DNA from: an uncultured Paraprevotella sp. | Lineage (GTDB): Bacteria > Bacteroidota > Bacteroidia > Bacteroidales > Bacteroidaceae | NCBI GenBank assembly: GCA_944320765.1 | Contig: CALUIS010000011.1 | Coordinates: 1-64,000 of the forward strand | Direction of reading: 5' to 3' | Length of the DNA: 64,000 nt | In this document: piece after piece, positions 51,553 to 60,320 of the stretch | Position numbering within the stretch: position 1 is the first letter of the stretch | Layout: each line of letters begins with the position of its first letter | Position numbers and translations under genes: made by a program | The notes under the pieces: model-generated | The model's input: only the letters and a program-made list of their open reading frames with translations | The model's database searches: none | What the model was told of the DNA's origin: nothing

Positions 51553-51573
51553 ACGAGTCTGTTTTCAACGACA

Positions 51574-51581
51574 CAAAATTA
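51574..51581 (-). promoter_or_regulatory. -7 element TAATTTTG of the GH43-type gene
   Basis: The minus strand reads TAATTTTG, 21 bases upstream of the start. Confidence 0.55.
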
Positions 51582-51653
51582 AAGGAAACAGACCGTGCAG
51601 GTTAGTACTTTTGCGGAAAAAACTGGAAACTATAGGGTATTCGCACAAGACAA

Positions 51654-52130
51654 TCACGCCCCGCCCCAAAGCTTGTAAGGATACACGCGGAGATGGGAAT
51701 TGTAGTAGCGGCGGTCGCCCGTCACTTCCCGCCCGATGAACGGCGGCTTCTCGAAAGCCTCGTCCTCGGCGGACAGCTCCACCTCGGCCATGACCAGCCC
51801 CTCGTTGTCGCCGTAGAACTCGTCCACCTCGAACACATGCTTCCCCGCACGCACCAGGTAGCGCGTCTTGTCTATCACGCCCGGCTCGCACAGCTTCATC
51901 AAGTCCTCGGCGTCCCGCAGGGCGATTTCCGTCTCGAACTCATAGCGAGAGATGCCCGCCGCGTCCGACCGCCCCTTGATGGTCAGATACCCCTTGTCGT
52001 CACGGATGCGCACCCTCACGGTGGCATTCCCCGCCGTGGTGATGTACCCCTGCCGGATGCGGCTGCTCTGATAAGCCTGCGACTTGAAGTCGCCATCGAC
52101 CAGGAACTTGCGCTCTATCTCAAAACTCAT
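51654..52130 (-). CDS. CYTH-domain protein (triphosphatase/adenylyl-cyclase class IV type)
   Basis: A 158-residue protein with the family signature MSFEIERKFLV (ExExK motif) and later paired acidic-basic strands ending in a beta tunnel (VEIDEFYGDN-like segment, EVELSAEDEAFEKP). CYTH proteins hydrolyse inorganic or thiamine triphosphate. Its start lies within the end of the small membrane protein gene upstream (shared ATGAGTTTTGA), so they are translationally coupled. Confidence 0.9.
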   Translation of the reverse strand: MSFEIERKFLVDGDFKSQAYQSSRIRQGYITTAGNATVRVRIRDDKGYLTIKGRSDAAGISRYEFETEIALRDAEDLMKLCEPGVIDKTRYLVRAGKHVFEVDEFYGDNEGLVMAEVELSAEDEAFEKPPFIGREVTGDRRYYNSHLRVYPYKLWGGA

Positions 52131-52269
52131 TGCCCATCAACGCAAAGGCTATAATGCCCAGGATGATTAACACGGCCAACGCGCCGATCAAGGCGCCCAT
52201 CGCCCTTTTCTGCTGCTTCGCCTCGCGTGCGGCCCGCGCCGCCCGCCTCATTTGTTTCTTCACGCTCAT
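52120..52269 (-). CDS. 49-residue single-pass membrane micro-protein
   Basis: Starts at the ATG complementary to 52267-52269 and stops at 52120-52122. The N-terminal half is strongly basic (MSVKKQMRRAARAAREAKQQKR); the C-terminal half is one hydrophobic helix (ALIGALAVLIILGIIAFALM). Short basic-plus-TM proteins like this are common in Bacteroides next to CYTH genes, but the function is unknown. It overlaps the CYTH gene start by 11 bases. It lies between prfB (52322) and the CYTH gene, on the same strand. Confidence 0.65.
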   Translation of the reverse strand: MSVKKQMRRAARAAREAKQQKRAMGALIGALAVLIILGIIAFALMGNEF

Positions 52270-52321
52270 AGTAGTATCATTTAAAGGTTCAAGTCCATTT
52301 CGTCAATCAGGACCGGAAGGC

Positions 52322-53434
52322 TCATTCCCCGCCGCCGAATTCCATCAGGTAAGCCTTGATGAAGCCGTCGAGCTTGCCGTCCATCACGCCGTTCACGTCC
52401 GATGTCTGGTAGTTGGTACGGTGGTCCTTCACGCGGCGGTCGTCGAACACGTAGCTGCGTATCTGGCTGCCCCACTCGATTTTTTTCTTGCCCGCCTCGA
52501 TCTCGGCCTGCTTGGCCTTGCGCTTCTGCAAGGCACGGTCATAAAGTTGGGACTTCAAGAGGCGCATGGCGTTTTCGCGGTTCTCCAGCTGCTTGCGGCT
52601 CTCCGTGTTCTCGATGAGGATCTCCTCCTCCTCGCCCGTGTCCGGGTCTTTATATTGGTAGCGCAGGCGCACGCCGGTCTCCACCTTGTTGACGTTCTGC
52701 CCGCCGGCCCCGCCGGAACGGAACAAGTCCCACGACACGCGGGCCGGGTCCACATACACTTCGATGGAGTCGTCCACCAGCGGAGTGACGAACACCGACG
52801 CGAACGAGGTCATGCGCTTGCCCTGCGCGTTATAAGGCGACACGCGCACCAGGCGGTGCACGCCGTTTTCCGACTTCAGATAACCGTAGGCATACTCGCC
52901 CTCAATCTGCATGGTGACGGTCTTGATGCCCGCCTCGTCGCCGTCCTGGTAGTTGCTGATGGTACACTTGTATCCGTGCGCCTCGGCCCACCGCATATAC
53001 ATGCGCATCAGCATCGACGCCCAATCCTGGCTCTCCGTGCCGCCCGCACCGGAATTGATTTTCAGCACGGCGTCCATCGGATCCTCCTCCTGGCGGAGCA
53101 TGTTGCGCAGCTCCAGGTCCTCCACCGCCTCCACGGTCTTGGCATACAGCTCGTCCACTTCCTCCTCCGTCACGGTTTCCTCCTTGTAGAACTCGAACGC
53201 CAGCTCCAGCTCGTCGCACAGCGTCTTGACCTCCTTGTATCCGTCCAGCCACTTCTGCAGCCCCTTCACCTTCTTCATCTGTTCCTCGGCCGCCTTGGCG
53301 TCGTCCCAGAATCCCGGTGCCTGGGTGCGGAGCTGTTCCTCCTCCACTTGGATTTGCTTGTTTTCAATGTCCAGATAGCGGTAAAGCGCGTCCACGCGCC
53401 CCTTCACGTCCTTCAGTTGCTCAATGGTTATCAT
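52322..53434 (-). CDS. prfB: peptide chain release factor 2
   Basis: A 370-residue class I release factor. The start is the ATG at 53434; a possible codon at 53452 would be only five bases from the promoter element. It carries the GGQ motif (SGGAGGQNVNK) that triggers peptide release, and in the stop-codon recognition loop SPYNAQGKR where E. coli RF2 has SPF. The programmed frameshift used by E. coli prfB is absent: the codons around LYRYLDIE run in one frame (TAT CTG GAC) instead of CTT TGA C. It terminates translation at UGA and UAA. Confidence 0.95.
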   Translation of the reverse strand: MITIEQLKDVKGRVDALYRYLDIENKQIQVEEEQLRTQAPGFWDDAKAAEEQMKKVKGLQKWLDGYKEVKTLCDELELAFEFYKEETVTEEEVDELYAKTVEAVEDLELRNMLRQEEDPMDAVLKINSGAGGTESQDWASMLMRMYMRWAEAHGYKCTISNYQDGDEAGIKTVTMQIEGEYAYGYLKSENGVHRLVRVSPYNAQGKRMTSFASVFVTPLVDDSIEVYVDPARVSWDLFRSGGAGGQNVNKVETGVRLRYQYKDPDTGEEEEILIENTESRKQLENRENAMRLLKSQLYDRALQKRKAKQAEIEAGKKKIEWGSQIRSYVFDDRRVKDHRTNYQTSDVNGVMDGKLDGFIKAYLMEFGGGE

Positions 53435-53456
53435 ACGAATGCAATGTTTCAAACCA

Positions 53457-53464
53457 CAAAATTA
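53457..53464 (-). promoter_or_regulatory. -7 element TAATTTTG of prfB
   Basis: The minus strand reads TAATTTTG, 22 bases upstream of the ATG at 53434; it rules out the in-frame codon at 53452. Confidence 0.6.
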
Positions 53465-53510
53465 GCTAAAAAAACGAGAAGCACCTACTTTCGGCCTAAA
53501 AGAATGCGCA

Positions 53511-54755
53511 TTATCTAACTTTCAACCTGTCCTTCGTTCTGAATTCATTCATGTTCGAAACGATGACAGTCTCTCCGGGCTGAATGCCCTCCACGACCTC
53601 GACATACAGCGAACTGCTCTCACCGAGAAGCACCGTACGCTTTTCAGCTTTGCCGTCATTGACAATCCAAAGCTGATACTCACCGGGGCCGGAATAGTAA
53701 GCCCTGTTCGGTATCATGACGGCATTCTCTTTTATGGAAGTCACCACATATACATCAGCCCTAAGTCCGGGGCGCAAGATTTGGTTAGAAGCATCGTCCA
53801 GAACTACAGTAAAACTCATTTTCCCGTTGGATATCGAAGGGACGATGTTCGCCACGCTACCGGAAAGAGACACGCTTCCGACCTTCACCTCCACACGGCT
53901 CCCGGCATTGAACTGCCCCGCGTAACTGTCTGAAATTTCCGCTTTGACTTTGAACCTGCTCAAATCCGACAACACGGCCAACTGTTCCCCTTGGGCCACA
54001 CCGGCTCCGATAGCCTCGTTCACCCACGACAAGGTGGCATCGAAAGGCGCAAGCACGCGCGCATCGCCGAACTCCTTCTGCTTGAGAGACAGATTCCGCT
54101 CCGCAATGCCGAATTCGAGTTCATTGACTTTCAGGGTGGACTTCACAATCTTCTTCTTGTTCTCATAGTTCAACTTCAACTGCTCAAACTGGAGTCTCGC
54201 CACTTCATAGTCCAGTTCCCGCTGCCGCACCATGTCCTCGGTGCTGGCCCCAATGCTGTCGAGATAATGCTCGTTGGCCATCAGCACCTTCATCCGCTTC
54301 AGGCGCATGTCATCCACGGCCACCTGTTTCTCCAGCTCGCTGATTTCGCTGGCGGCTTCCGTGCGGAACTGCTCCAACTTATATTTCTGGATTTCCACGG
54401 CATCCATCTCCGCCTGCAGGTTGACGTTGGCCGAAGACAAGTCCAGTCTGAGAATCGTATCACCTTTGTGTACCTGTTCACCTGATTTTTTATAGACCTC
54501 CAATATCTTCGTGGCGATGGGCGACGTGAGGGTCTCTTCATAGAAAGGCGCGACCGTCCCCGTGGCCCCTACGGAAACTTCCAACGTCCCTTTCGACGCT
54601 TCCGCCACATCGACAGACGCCAGACTGATTCCCGGCCGCACAACATTCGCGATTACGACCGCCACGACGACAAGACAAGCGGCCGATACCACCATCCGTA
54701 CATATCTCTTTATTTTTCTCTTTCGCTTTTCCGTTGCTGACAATTCCCTATCCAT
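53511..54755 (-). CDS. periplasmic adaptor (HlyD/MacA-type efflux subunit)
   Basis: A 414-residue membrane-fusion protein. One transmembrane helix near the N-terminus (about 18-42), lipoyl/barrel-sandwich parts (VGATGTVAPFYEETLTSPIATKIL... and GEQLAVLSDLSRFKVKAEISD) and a long alpha-hairpin (about 105-220, LQAEMDAVEIQKYKLEQF...). This is the adaptor of ABC-driven tripartite pumps, linking permease and TolC. Last gene of the five-gene operon, 9 bases after the TolC-family gene. Confidence 0.92.
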   Translation of the reverse strand: MDRELSATEKRKRKIKRYVRMVVSAACLVVVAVVIANVVRPGISLASVDVAEASKGTLEVSVGATGTVAPFYEETLTSPIATKILEVYKKSGEQVHKGDTILRLDLSSANVNLQAEMDAVEIQKYKLEQFRTEAASEISELEKQVAVDDMRLKRMKVLMANEHYLDSIGASTEDMVRQRELDYEVARLQFEQLKLNYENKKKIVKSTLKVNELEFGIAERNLSLKQKEFGDARVLAPFDATLSWVNEAIGAGVAQGEQLAVLSDLSRFKVKAEISDSYAGQFNAGSRVEVKVGSVSLSGSVANIVPSISNGKMSFTVVLDDASNQILRPGLRADVYVVTSIKENAVMIPNRAYYSGPGEYQLWIVNDGKAEKRTVLLGESSSLYVEVVEGIQPGETVIVSNMNEFRTKDRLKVR

Positions 54756-54764
54756 ACGTCCCCG

Positions 54765-56243
54765 CTATCTTTTATATTCGTAATCATAAACAATGTCTGT
54801 CCCCTTCTCAAAATCGAAGAGGGTGATATATCTCAGGTTATAATAATAGTACCAGGACAAATACAACTGGTAGATGTAGTTCCGCCGGGCATCGTCCTTC
54901 TCCTGCTCGGCATAGTTGAGGTCGGTGACGCTGATGTCCCCGACGGCAAACCGGTTCAAGGCGATATGGTAACGTTCCTGTGCCACCGATTCGGCTTCCC
55001 GGTAGATCTTTGCCAACTCCTGCTGGTCCAGGAAGTTTTCCGCCAGAATCCGTACTTTCTCGTCAAACTCGCGCTCCTCCCGTTCGGTTTTGTTCACGGT
55101 CAGCTCATAATCCGCCTTGGCCTGGATATAATTCCCCTTCCTTTTCCCCCAGTCGAGAATGGGGATGCTGATGCCAATCTGGGCCACCTGCCTGTTATCA
55201 AGATGGGTATAAGTCCTGGCAAAGGTGGGATGACTGCCCGTCGTGCCCACTGACAGATTCAGGTTTACATCCGGCAACCGTTCCCGTTTCATCTTGGCCA
55301 CATTGGCTTCAGCCTCTATCAGCCTGATTTTAAGGTTGTCGTATATCGGATTGTTCTCGTACGCCTTCCGTCGGACATCCTCTATACCGACGGCAGATAT
55401 CTTCTTCAGTTCCGGCACGACCGGAAAGATTTCGATGCTGTCGGCCAGCCCGAGATAAATCTTCAGCGCATTCATTTTCTCGAGATAGTCATTCTCTGCC
55501 GTAAGGACATTGGCATTGGCGTTCAGAAGGCCTACCCTCAGCTGCATCAGGTCGCTGCCGGAGATGGTTCCGATTTTCTCCTTCCCGCAAGCCGCCTTAT
55601 ACAGCTCGGAAGCATTCCGCCGGTTCTGACGGGCATTCTCGAGGTTGGACATCGAGGTCAGCAGGTCGAAATAGCAGGACACGGTCGAAATGTTCACGTT
55701 CTCAAGATTGGCCACATACTCCGACTTGCTCTTCTCGAACCTCAGCGGCTCGATCTTCTTCTGCCACTTGTAGGGATTATAGGCAAACAGGGGTTGCGAC
55801 AAGGTGACCGAAAACGGGACGGCCAGGAAACTCCCCGTCCCGCCGGCACCGAGTTGGTCCATCCGCTCGAGATTGGACTCCAGATAAATCTCACCTCCGG
55901 TAAACGGTATGACCTGCCTCACGGTAAGCCCCAAATACTCGCTCAAATAATTGTTGGGAATGAATTTGTACGAGCCGTCCTCCTGCTGGTACGAATTCAG
56001 CTGCCTGTTCAGCGAGGGCAATGTCCCGGAAAACGAGATACCCGGCAGCCTGTCAGCCTTATAGTTCCGGAAAGTCCAATACGCCTTCAGCATATTGTTC
56101 CGGCTCTCCATCGATGCCACCGACTGGGCTTGCCCGAGCGCCATGGCCTCTTCAATCGTCAGGCGCAGCTGCCGTTCCTGTGCCGAGAGCCGGAACGCCA
56201 AGACACTCAGACATACTATAATCCACAGACCTTTCATATTCAT
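54765..56243 (-). CDS. TolC-family outer-membrane efflux protein
   Basis: A 492-residue protein with signal peptide MNMKGLWIIVCLSVLAFRLSA. Two long repeated helical halves with typical TolC motifs (AMALGQAQSVASMESRNNMLKAYW... and AEANVAKMKRERLPDVNLNLSVG; NRFAVGDISVTDLNYAEQEKDDARRNYIYQLYLSW). It forms the outer-membrane duct of the pump. The start ATG overlaps the permease stop as ATGA; a second ATG six bases inside is possible. Confidence 0.92.
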   Translation of the reverse strand: MNMKGLWIIVCLSVLAFRLSAQERQLRLTIEEAMALGQAQSVASMESRNNMLKAYWTFRNYKADRLPGISFSGTLPSLNRQLNSYQQEDGSYKFIPNNYLSEYLGLTVRQVIPFTGGEIYLESNLERMDQLGAGGTGSFLAVPFSVTLSQPLFAYNPYKWQKKIEPLRFEKSKSEYVANLENVNISTVSCYFDLLTSMSNLENARQNRRNASELYKAACGKEKIGTISGSDLMQLRVGLLNANANVLTAENDYLEKMNALKIYLGLADSIEIFPVVPELKKISAVGIEDVRRKAYENNPIYDNLKIRLIEAEANVAKMKRERLPDVNLNLSVGTTGSHPTFARTYTHLDNRQVAQIGISIPILDWGKRKGNYIQAKADYELTVNKTEREEREFDEKVRILAENFLDQQELAKIYREAESVAQERYHIALNRFAVGDISVTDLNYAEQEKDDARRNYIYQLYLSWYYYYNLRYITLFDFEKGTDIVYDYEYKR

Positions 56244-57415
56244 TCCTCCTTCAGCAATTCCGCAGGCTTCATGCCGAATACCTTAAAGGCCGGATACAAC
56301 GCACACAGAACGGACAGTGCCAGGGTCAGCACGACAGTAAACCCGACGACCGGCAATGATGTCTCCCACGGGAAACTAAGCAAAATGACAATGATTCCGG
56401 AAATGGAAGATAAGCCGGTGATTAAGACGTTCTGCAGAATCACCAAGTTCATAACACTTCTCCTGGAGGCACCGCAAGCCATGCGCAAAGCGAGTTCACG
56501 CTTCCGCTCCTCCACATCCATCAGGTTGATACCGACCGTACCGATGAGCGTGAACAGCAAGAGAAACAAGGCGGGAATACCCACTGCAATAAGCTGGATA
56601 ATGGAACTTTCCATACTGGCTTTCTCCCCCTCATACAACAGGGTCAGATAAGGGTCCGACTGATTGCCGGGTATCGCCCGGTTCCATTCAAGGTAGAAGT
56701 CGTTGACAAAATCATCTTCATATCCCGGCTTGACCCGTGCGGCCAGTTCTTCATATACTCCTGTCGGTCCCATAAATGAAAAAGGAAGGACGATACAAGG
56801 AAGCGCCTCCTCCAGAGCGGCTTCCTTTACTCCGGATACAATACCTGTAATCGAATAAGCCTGTCCCCTCCAATATACAATTTTTCCCACCGGATTCTCG
56901 AGTCCAGACGCAGCGGCCAACTGCTCTGTAATCACAGCCGGGGCCAAGCCATTCACCCGTTCACCGTCACGGAACCATCGCCCCCGTGTAATATCCAGTT
57001 TGAATACCCCCTCTGCCGCTTCATCAGCCACCTTATAATGAGCATAGACTTTTTTTCCTGAAGCAAAAGAGACAGAATCAGCCCAGTAGTTCTTTGCAGG
57101 TCTTTGATAAGGTAGAATCTGCAAGCATTCACTGATACCCTCTACGTAAGGTTTCTTTTCGAGTTTTTCCTTTACAGCATCCATTGCTTCCGCTGATTTT
57201 ACAAAAGCCTGCCCGTCATGATTTTTGTTGACCAAATATCCAAAACCGATTACGTTGTCCACGTCCAACATTCCCGGCGACCGGTAACTTCTGAACAAAT
57301 CCAACGTTACCGCCAAAGAGACGGACAATGCGATAAACACCAAAACTTGCTCAAATATCACTGCCGTAAACTTTTTCTTCTGGTTATACAGCATGGTCAA
57401 TATATGCTTGATCAT
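56240..57415 (-). CDS. ABC transporter permease (MacB/FtsX-type) 2
   Basis: A 391-residue protein with one N-terminal transmembrane helix, a large periplasmic domain (about 45-270) and three C-terminal helices. The C-terminal FtsX domain includes the block LMDVEERKRELALRMACGASRRSVMNLVI, typical of MacB-like permeases. It overlaps both neighbours by four bases (ATGA), so the pump genes are translated as a coupled unit. Confidence 0.9.
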   Translation of the reverse strand: MIKHILTMLYNQKKKFTAVIFEQVLVFIALSVSLAVTLDLFRSYRSPGMLDVDNVIGFGYLVNKNHDGQAFVKSAEAMDAVKEKLEKKPYVEGISECLQILPYQRPAKNYWADSVSFASGKKVYAHYKVADEAAEGVFKLDITRGRWFRDGERVNGLAPAVITEQLAAASGLENPVGKIVYWRGQAYSITGIVSGVKEAALEEALPCIVLPFSFMGPTGVYEELAARVKPGYEDDFVNDFYLEWNRAIPGNQSDPYLTLLYEGEKASMESSIIQLIAVGIPALFLLLFTLIGTVGINLMDVEERKRELALRMACGASRRSVMNLVILQNVLITGLSSISGIIVILLSFPWETSLPVVGFTVVLTLALSVLCALYPAFKVFGMKPAELLKEE

Positions 57416-58626
57416 AAGTCCCTCCCTTTTAGTTCTGCAGCTATGTTTTTATTCGCAATACGGTATGCCGGAATTCCACCGGAAACCAAGGCAAACAGCA
57501 ACGCCAGTATCAAAGTGACCGCCGATACGGAGAAATCCAAGCTGATACCGGACAAGACCGATACGGCATTGCGACTTGTGTACAACAATCTGTCAATCAG
57601 CGATATCACCGGCCTTACAAAGATAAGGGCAAGGACGTAACCTATCAGTGAAAGCAAGACATTTTCCGAGATGATTTGCCCAAAAGCCTGCCACTTGGTC
57701 GCGCCAAGCGCCCGCTTAATGGCAACCTCCGTAGCCGAAGCATACACTTTGGCCGAACTGAGCGTCATGATGTTCAATGCCGGAATCAAGATGAGCAACA
57801 ACAAGATGGCGACAGCCCCGTAATTGAACATGTTTCCCCCGACGTATTTGAACTTGGCCTCCTGCAACGTCAGGACATCATCTTTCCTGATGTCAACATC
57901 TATACCTTTGGCCTGATAATATTGCGTCAAGGCATGTTTCAGGTTTTCCTGCATTTCATTTACCGGGACTTTTTTGTCAAAAAGGATATTGATTGAATAG
58001 CATTCCCCGTATGACGGCATGAACTTGTTATATCGATCTGAGACCCATATGACGACCTTCTCAAATGGATTCTGAAGGAAAGAAAAATCCTGCACGACCC
58101 CGACAACGGTATATTCCGTCTCTTGGATTGTCATTTTCTTCCCGAGAGGGTCACCGGGAAAACTCCTGTCGGCAAAACTTTTCGTAATGACCGCCTGGGG
58201 AATAGCATCCTCCGTAAACGGCCTGCCCGAAACGAAATCAAACTCATTGATTTCAAAATGGGAGCTGCTCACAAAGCCCACGCTTGCCATTCTTACCCTT
58301 CCGTTGGCAAATACCAGCGTTTCTTCCGTATTGCTGATACTGTAACCGGCCGCCCCTGGTAACGCCAACACAAACCGTTCTATATCCTGCGTCTCTATCC
58401 CATCAATTTCATCCCCATTTTTATCCGTAAACCACGCCCCCAATCTAATTTCATTTTCTGCATTCACGAACGGGCGGGCATCGCTTCTTACCAATTTGGC
58501 CGTAGTCAACAACAGGATGATTAGCGTAAATGCCACCGCCATACCAAGAATATAAAAAGTGGAATATAGTTTATCATTCCACGCGCTGCGTGCCGCATTC
58601 CTTATGTATGTCAAGACCATCTTCAT
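57412..58626 (-). CDS. ABC transporter permease (MacB/FtsX-type) 1
   Basis: A 404-residue permease of the same layout: N-terminal helix (about 21-43), periplasmic domain (about 45-280) and FtsX domain with SSAKVYASATEVAIKRALGATKWQAFGQII. The presence of two different permeases suggests a heterodimeric transmembrane part. Begins 18 bases after the ATPase gene. Confidence 0.9.
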   Translation of the reverse strand: MKMVLTYIRNAARSAWNDKLYSTFYILGMAVAFTLIILLLTTAKLVRSDARPFVNAENEIRLGAWFTDKNGDEIDGIETQDIERFVLALPGAAGYSISNTEETLVFANGRVRMASVGFVSSSHFEINEFDFVSGRPFTEDAIPQAVITKSFADRSFPGDPLGKKMTIQETEYTVVGVVQDFSFLQNPFEKVVIWVSDRYNKFMPSYGECYSINILFDKKVPVNEMQENLKHALTQYYQAKGIDVDIRKDDVLTLQEAKFKYVGGNMFNYGAVAILLLLILIPALNIMTLSSAKVYASATEVAIKRALGATKWQAFGQIISENVLLSLIGYVLALIFVRPVISLIDRLLYTSRNAVSVLSGISLDFSVSAVTLILALLFALVSGGIPAYRIANKNIAAELKGRDL

Positions 58627-58644
58627 TTCTCGCTACTGTTTGGT

Positions 58645-59334
58645 TTATTGTTTTGCCTCCTTGATGACATCCGTTATCTTCCCATCGTTCATGGTTACCA
58701 TGACGGAAGCCTCAGCAGCCAGCGCTGCATCATGAGTCACCATCACCACCGTCATCCCTTCCGCATTAAGTTCCAACAGCAAGTCCATGATTTCACGCCC
58801 CATACGACTGTCCAGATTTCCCGTAGGCTCGTCAGCCAAAAGCACGTGAGGATGCGCCATCATGGCCCGGGCTATCGCCGCCCGTTGGCACTGACCACCC
58901 GAAAGTTGGGAAGGAAAATGTTTCATACGGCTTCCCAATCCCACTTTCTCCATGATAGAAACGGCACGCTCCCTCACCTCTTTTGATGGTAGATTTTCGC
59001 GGCTGTAAAGCATTGGAAGTTCCACATTCTGCAAAATATTCAGGCTCGGAATCAGATGGAAGCTTTGGAAAATGAAACCGAACTTCTCATTCCTCAACCG
59101 GGAAAGTTCCTTGTCGGTCATATGGCCCGTATCTGTCCCCTCTATGCGTATGGTTCCCTTCGTCGGGGTGTCCAAATGCCCGATGATGTTCAGCAAAGTA
59201 GATTTACCACATCCGGATGGACCCATAATGGACACAAAGTCCCCTTTCCTCACATGCAGACTGACCCCATTAAGGGCAAAAGTCTCAATTTCATCGGTCG
59301 AGAATACCTTGTAGATGTTTTCAAGCTCTATCAT
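58645..59334 (-). CDS. ABC transporter ATP-binding protein (MacB/LolD-type)
   Basis: A 229-residue ATPase; the start is the ATG at 59334 (an upstream TTG at 59343 is in frame but unlikely). Walker A GPSGCGKST at about 37-45, signature LSGGQCQRAAIARAM (with C where most have Q), Walker B VLLADEPTGNLD and the switch His in VMVTHD. It powers the two permeases. The first gene of the operon, with a 200-base leader. Confidence 0.93.
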   Translation of the reverse strand: MIELENIYKVFSTDEIETFALNGVSLHVRKGDFVSIMGPSGCGKSTLLNIIGHLDTPTKGTIRIEGTDTGHMTDKELSRLRNEKFGFIFQSFHLIPSLNILQNVELPMLYSRENLPSKEVRERAVSIMEKVGLGSRMKHFPSQLSGGQCQRAAIARAMMAHPHVLLADEPTGNLDSRMGREIMDLLLELNAEGMTVVMVTHDAALAAEASVMVTMNDGKITDVIKEAKQ

Positions 59335-59546
59335 AATAAGCAAGTTTTATGGTACATTTTTTATGCTACGATGGACAACATATCCAATAGTCTATAATCT
59401 GATGCAACGGATAAATTATCTTCCGACACGGAGTCTCCTTATAGAAATAATCTTTGGTGCAGTTCCCCAAAGTCAAACCTGCACTTACAGCTATAAAAAA
59501 CCGAACTAAAGCAAATACCCCCTTTCATCAAAACGTTCATTTTTGA

Positions 59547-59554
59547 CAAAGATA
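59547..59554 (-). promoter_or_regulatory. possible -7 element TATCTTTG of the efflux operon
   Basis: The minus strand reads TATCTTTG, but it lies 213 bases upstream of the ATPase start. If used, the transcript has a long leader. Confidence 0.35.
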
Positions 59555-59798
59555 CAAATTCCCCCCCTCTAAAAATAAAATTTTTGAAGCAAATATTAGC
59601 ACTTCCACGTCAACCCAACCATAAAACACAAGAATACCATTTGACACCGTTTGCCGGGTTTTACGAACAAAAAGTAAGAAAAACGGCGCAAACGCTCCCC
59701 GCCGGAATCCACAAAAAGCACCGGAAAATCCGTTTTCCCGCACAAAAAAATGACAGAACCCGCTTTTTCCGGCCATTTTCTCCGCACCACCGACGATT

Positions 59799-59855
59799 TC
59801 TTTGCGGCAAGAAATTTTCGTCTTTGCTGAAAGAAATAAATTTCTTGCCGCAAAG
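59799..59855. repeat. dispersed palindromic repeat, copy B
   Basis: An 18-bp perfect inverted repeat, CTTTGCGGCAAGAAATTT (59800-59817) and AAATTTCTTGCCGCAAAG (59838-59855), with a 20-base spacer. The bases 59799-59827 are the exact reverse complement of 9026-9054 (copy A). Confidence 0.75.
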
Positions 59856-60100
59856 CGGAGCGGAAAGTTCCGATTTCCATACAAATTTGTCCGCAAGAAG
59901 GAAAATAGCAGACAAAAACCGCGTTCTCCGCCGCTATTTGGGAGAAAAAACGAGCGGATTTCCAAAAACAAAATGTCTGCGCAAACGGCCTTCCCGCTTA
60001 CCGTCCCGGACTGCCTTTGCGGACAAGCCGCCCTCCGCCCCGTCCGGAAGAAAGCGTTCCGCCCCGCATGGCGGCAAAACGCCAGAATCCCGACGCGCGA

Positions 60101-60150
60101 GAATCGCGTATTTGCAGCCGCCCCTTGCCCCAGCCCCAAATACGCGATTC
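60101..60150. repeat. 14-bp perfect inverted repeat
   Basis: GAATCGCGTATTTG (60101-60114) and CAAATACGCGATTC (60137-60150) enclose a C-rich spacer of 22 bases. Confidence 0.6.
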
Positions 60151-60320
60151 CCGGAAACCCGGAAGTGACATTCTGAAAACTTTCATCTCTGCCACGATTC
60201 CCCTCCCCCGATTCAATTCAAGTTCATTTTGCGGTTATCCTCCTTATATTGGCAAGCAAACGTCTTGCAGTTCATTTCTCATATACTTGCCAAGACTTTT
60301 ATAAACATACTACTGATAGA

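Larger units (their letters stand above)
59335..60320. other. 986-base gene-free stretch with repeats
   Basis: No supportable gene. The frames seen on both strands are Arg-, Phe- and Lys-rich shadows without domains. The stretch holds a candidate -7 element for the efflux operon (59547-59554), the palindromic repeat copy B (59799-59855), and an inverted repeat (60101-60150). The composition changes from AT-rich near the efflux operon to GC-rich and back to AT-rich near the AbiE genes. Confidence 0.5.

Noticed and set aside
53360-53380. A programmed +1 frameshift in prfB
   Set aside because: The codons at the usual shift site are TAT CTG GAC in a single open frame, so no shift is needed.
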